Source of the DNA: Butyrivibrio sp.
Lineage (GTDB): Bacteria > Bacillota_A > Clostridia > Lachnospirales > Lachnospiraceae
Reading direction: 5' to 3'
DNA: 6,270 nucleotides
Assembly (NCBI GenBank): GCA_017996845.1
Contig: JAGOGF010000024.1
Location: 9,554-15,823 of the forward strand
Positions 5,818 through 6,270 of the stretch are shown piece after piece. The notes under the pieces were generated by a model. The model ran no database searches. It was not told where the DNA came from and worked only from the letters and a program-made list of their open reading frames with translations. The first letter of the stretch is position 1. Each line of letters begins with the position of its first letter. The translations under genes and the position numbers were made by a program.

Positions 5818-6270
5818 GTGCAAGCACGACGTCTGCGCGTTGCCACATGGCTCTGCTCTTCTTTCCTGAATAAGCAGACACCACCTTCGGAACCTCTGGT
5901 TCCAGGCCTCGTTGCTCGCCATATGTCCTCACGCATCCGTCCGTGCAAGCACGACGTCTGCGCGTTGCCACATGGCTCTGCTCTTCTTTCCTGAATAAGC
6001 AGACACCACCTTCGGAATCTCTGGTTCCAGGCCTCGTTACTCGCCATATGTCCTCACGCATCCGTCCGTGCAAGCACGACGTCTGCGCGTTGCCACATGG
6101 CTCTGCTCTTCTTTCCTGAATAAGCAGACACCACCTTCGGAACCTCTGGTTCCAGGCCTCGTTACTCGCCATATGTCCTCACGCATCCGTCCGTGCAAGC
6201 ACGACGTCTGCGCGTTGCCACATGGCTCTGCTCTTCTTTCCTGAATAAGCAGACACCACCTTCGGAACCT
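5818..6270. repeat. GC-rich tandem array, 125-bp period, three full copies plus a partial one at the edge
   Basis: Unit copies lie at 5818-5942, 5943-6067, 6068-6192 and 6193-6270 (78 bases, cut by the window). Copies differ at two visible sites: G at 5914 where copies 2 and 3 have A (6039, 6164), and T at 6018 where the others have C. No indels are seen. By hand count copy 1 is 72/125 G+C, about 58%, against about 40% in the flanking genes. Each unit holds short inverted repeats (copy 1 positions): GTGCAAGCAC (5818-5827), GCCACATGGC (5842-5851), TCTGCT/AGCAGA (5852-5857 with 5873-5878) and GGAACC-tct-GGTTCC (5889-5903). The unit ends next to the engB leader. 125 is not a multiple of three, so a protein repeat is unlikely. 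There are no spacers, so this is not CRISPR. Function is unknown: it could be a structured-RNA leader, a variable-number repeat or remnants of a repeat family. Confidence 0.95.

Noticed and set aside
5793..6047. N-terminal extension of EngB by 85 residues through the in-frame open reading frame
   Set aside because: The added residues are translated tandem repeat. EngB proteins are about 200 residues long, and a strong ribosome binding site with good spacing marks the shorter start at 5790-5792.
5807..6172. 121-residue open frame lying wholly in the array as a protein gene
   Set aside because: It is the same DNA read successively in three frames because the period is not a multiple of three. 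The product is Arg-rich, has no repeat at protein level and no recognisable domain.
5818..6270. CRISPR array
   Set aside because: Units are contiguous with no unique spacers, the period of 125 bp is far too long, and no cas genes are present.

Overview
The window reads as chromosomal DNA of a low-GC Gram-positive anaerobe. The best guess is Clostridia, probably Lachnospiraceae. The reasons are the AGGAGG-type ribosome binding sites, the roughly 40% GC of the coding DNA, a multi-domain GGDEF/EAL membrane protein, and a B12 methionine-synthase-activation-like domain of clostridial style. The family-level assignment is inference. All genes lie on the minus strand, so transcription runs from high to low coordinates.

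From the right edge: positions 5818-6270 hold a GC-rich tandem array with a 125-bp period. It has three full copies and a fourth cut by the window edge. The array stops 15 bases short of the ribosome binding site of engB (5187-5792), the essential ribosome-assembly GTPase EngB/YsxC. A promoter that overlaps the engB stop codon probably drives a 967-residue membrane c-di-GMP enzyme (2161-5064). This protein has six membrane segments, an intact GGDEF domain, a degenerate second GGDEF domain, an intact EAL domain and a PAS-like tail. Next is a six-helix DUF308 membrane protein (1479-2066) with its own likely promoter and a convincing intrinsic terminator (1428-1467). After the terminator comes a two-domain corrinoid protein (212-1369): a B12-dependent methionine synthase activation-like domain joined to a CobO/BtuR ATP:corrinoid adenosyltransferase. 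Its stop codon overlaps the TTG start of a small membrane-anchored protein that runs off the left edge (1-215).

The genes do not form one pathway. They are best read as three or four short units: array-engB, the c-di-GMP enzyme, the DUF308 gene, and the corrinoid gene coupled to the small membrane protein.

The least explained element is the 125-bp array. It has near-identical copies, about 58% GC in a roughly 40% GC region, several inverted repeats per unit, and no stop codons across long stretches of two minus-strand frames. It sits where the engB leader should be. The other unusual items are the corrinoid fusion protein and the tandem active/inactive GGDEF arrangement.
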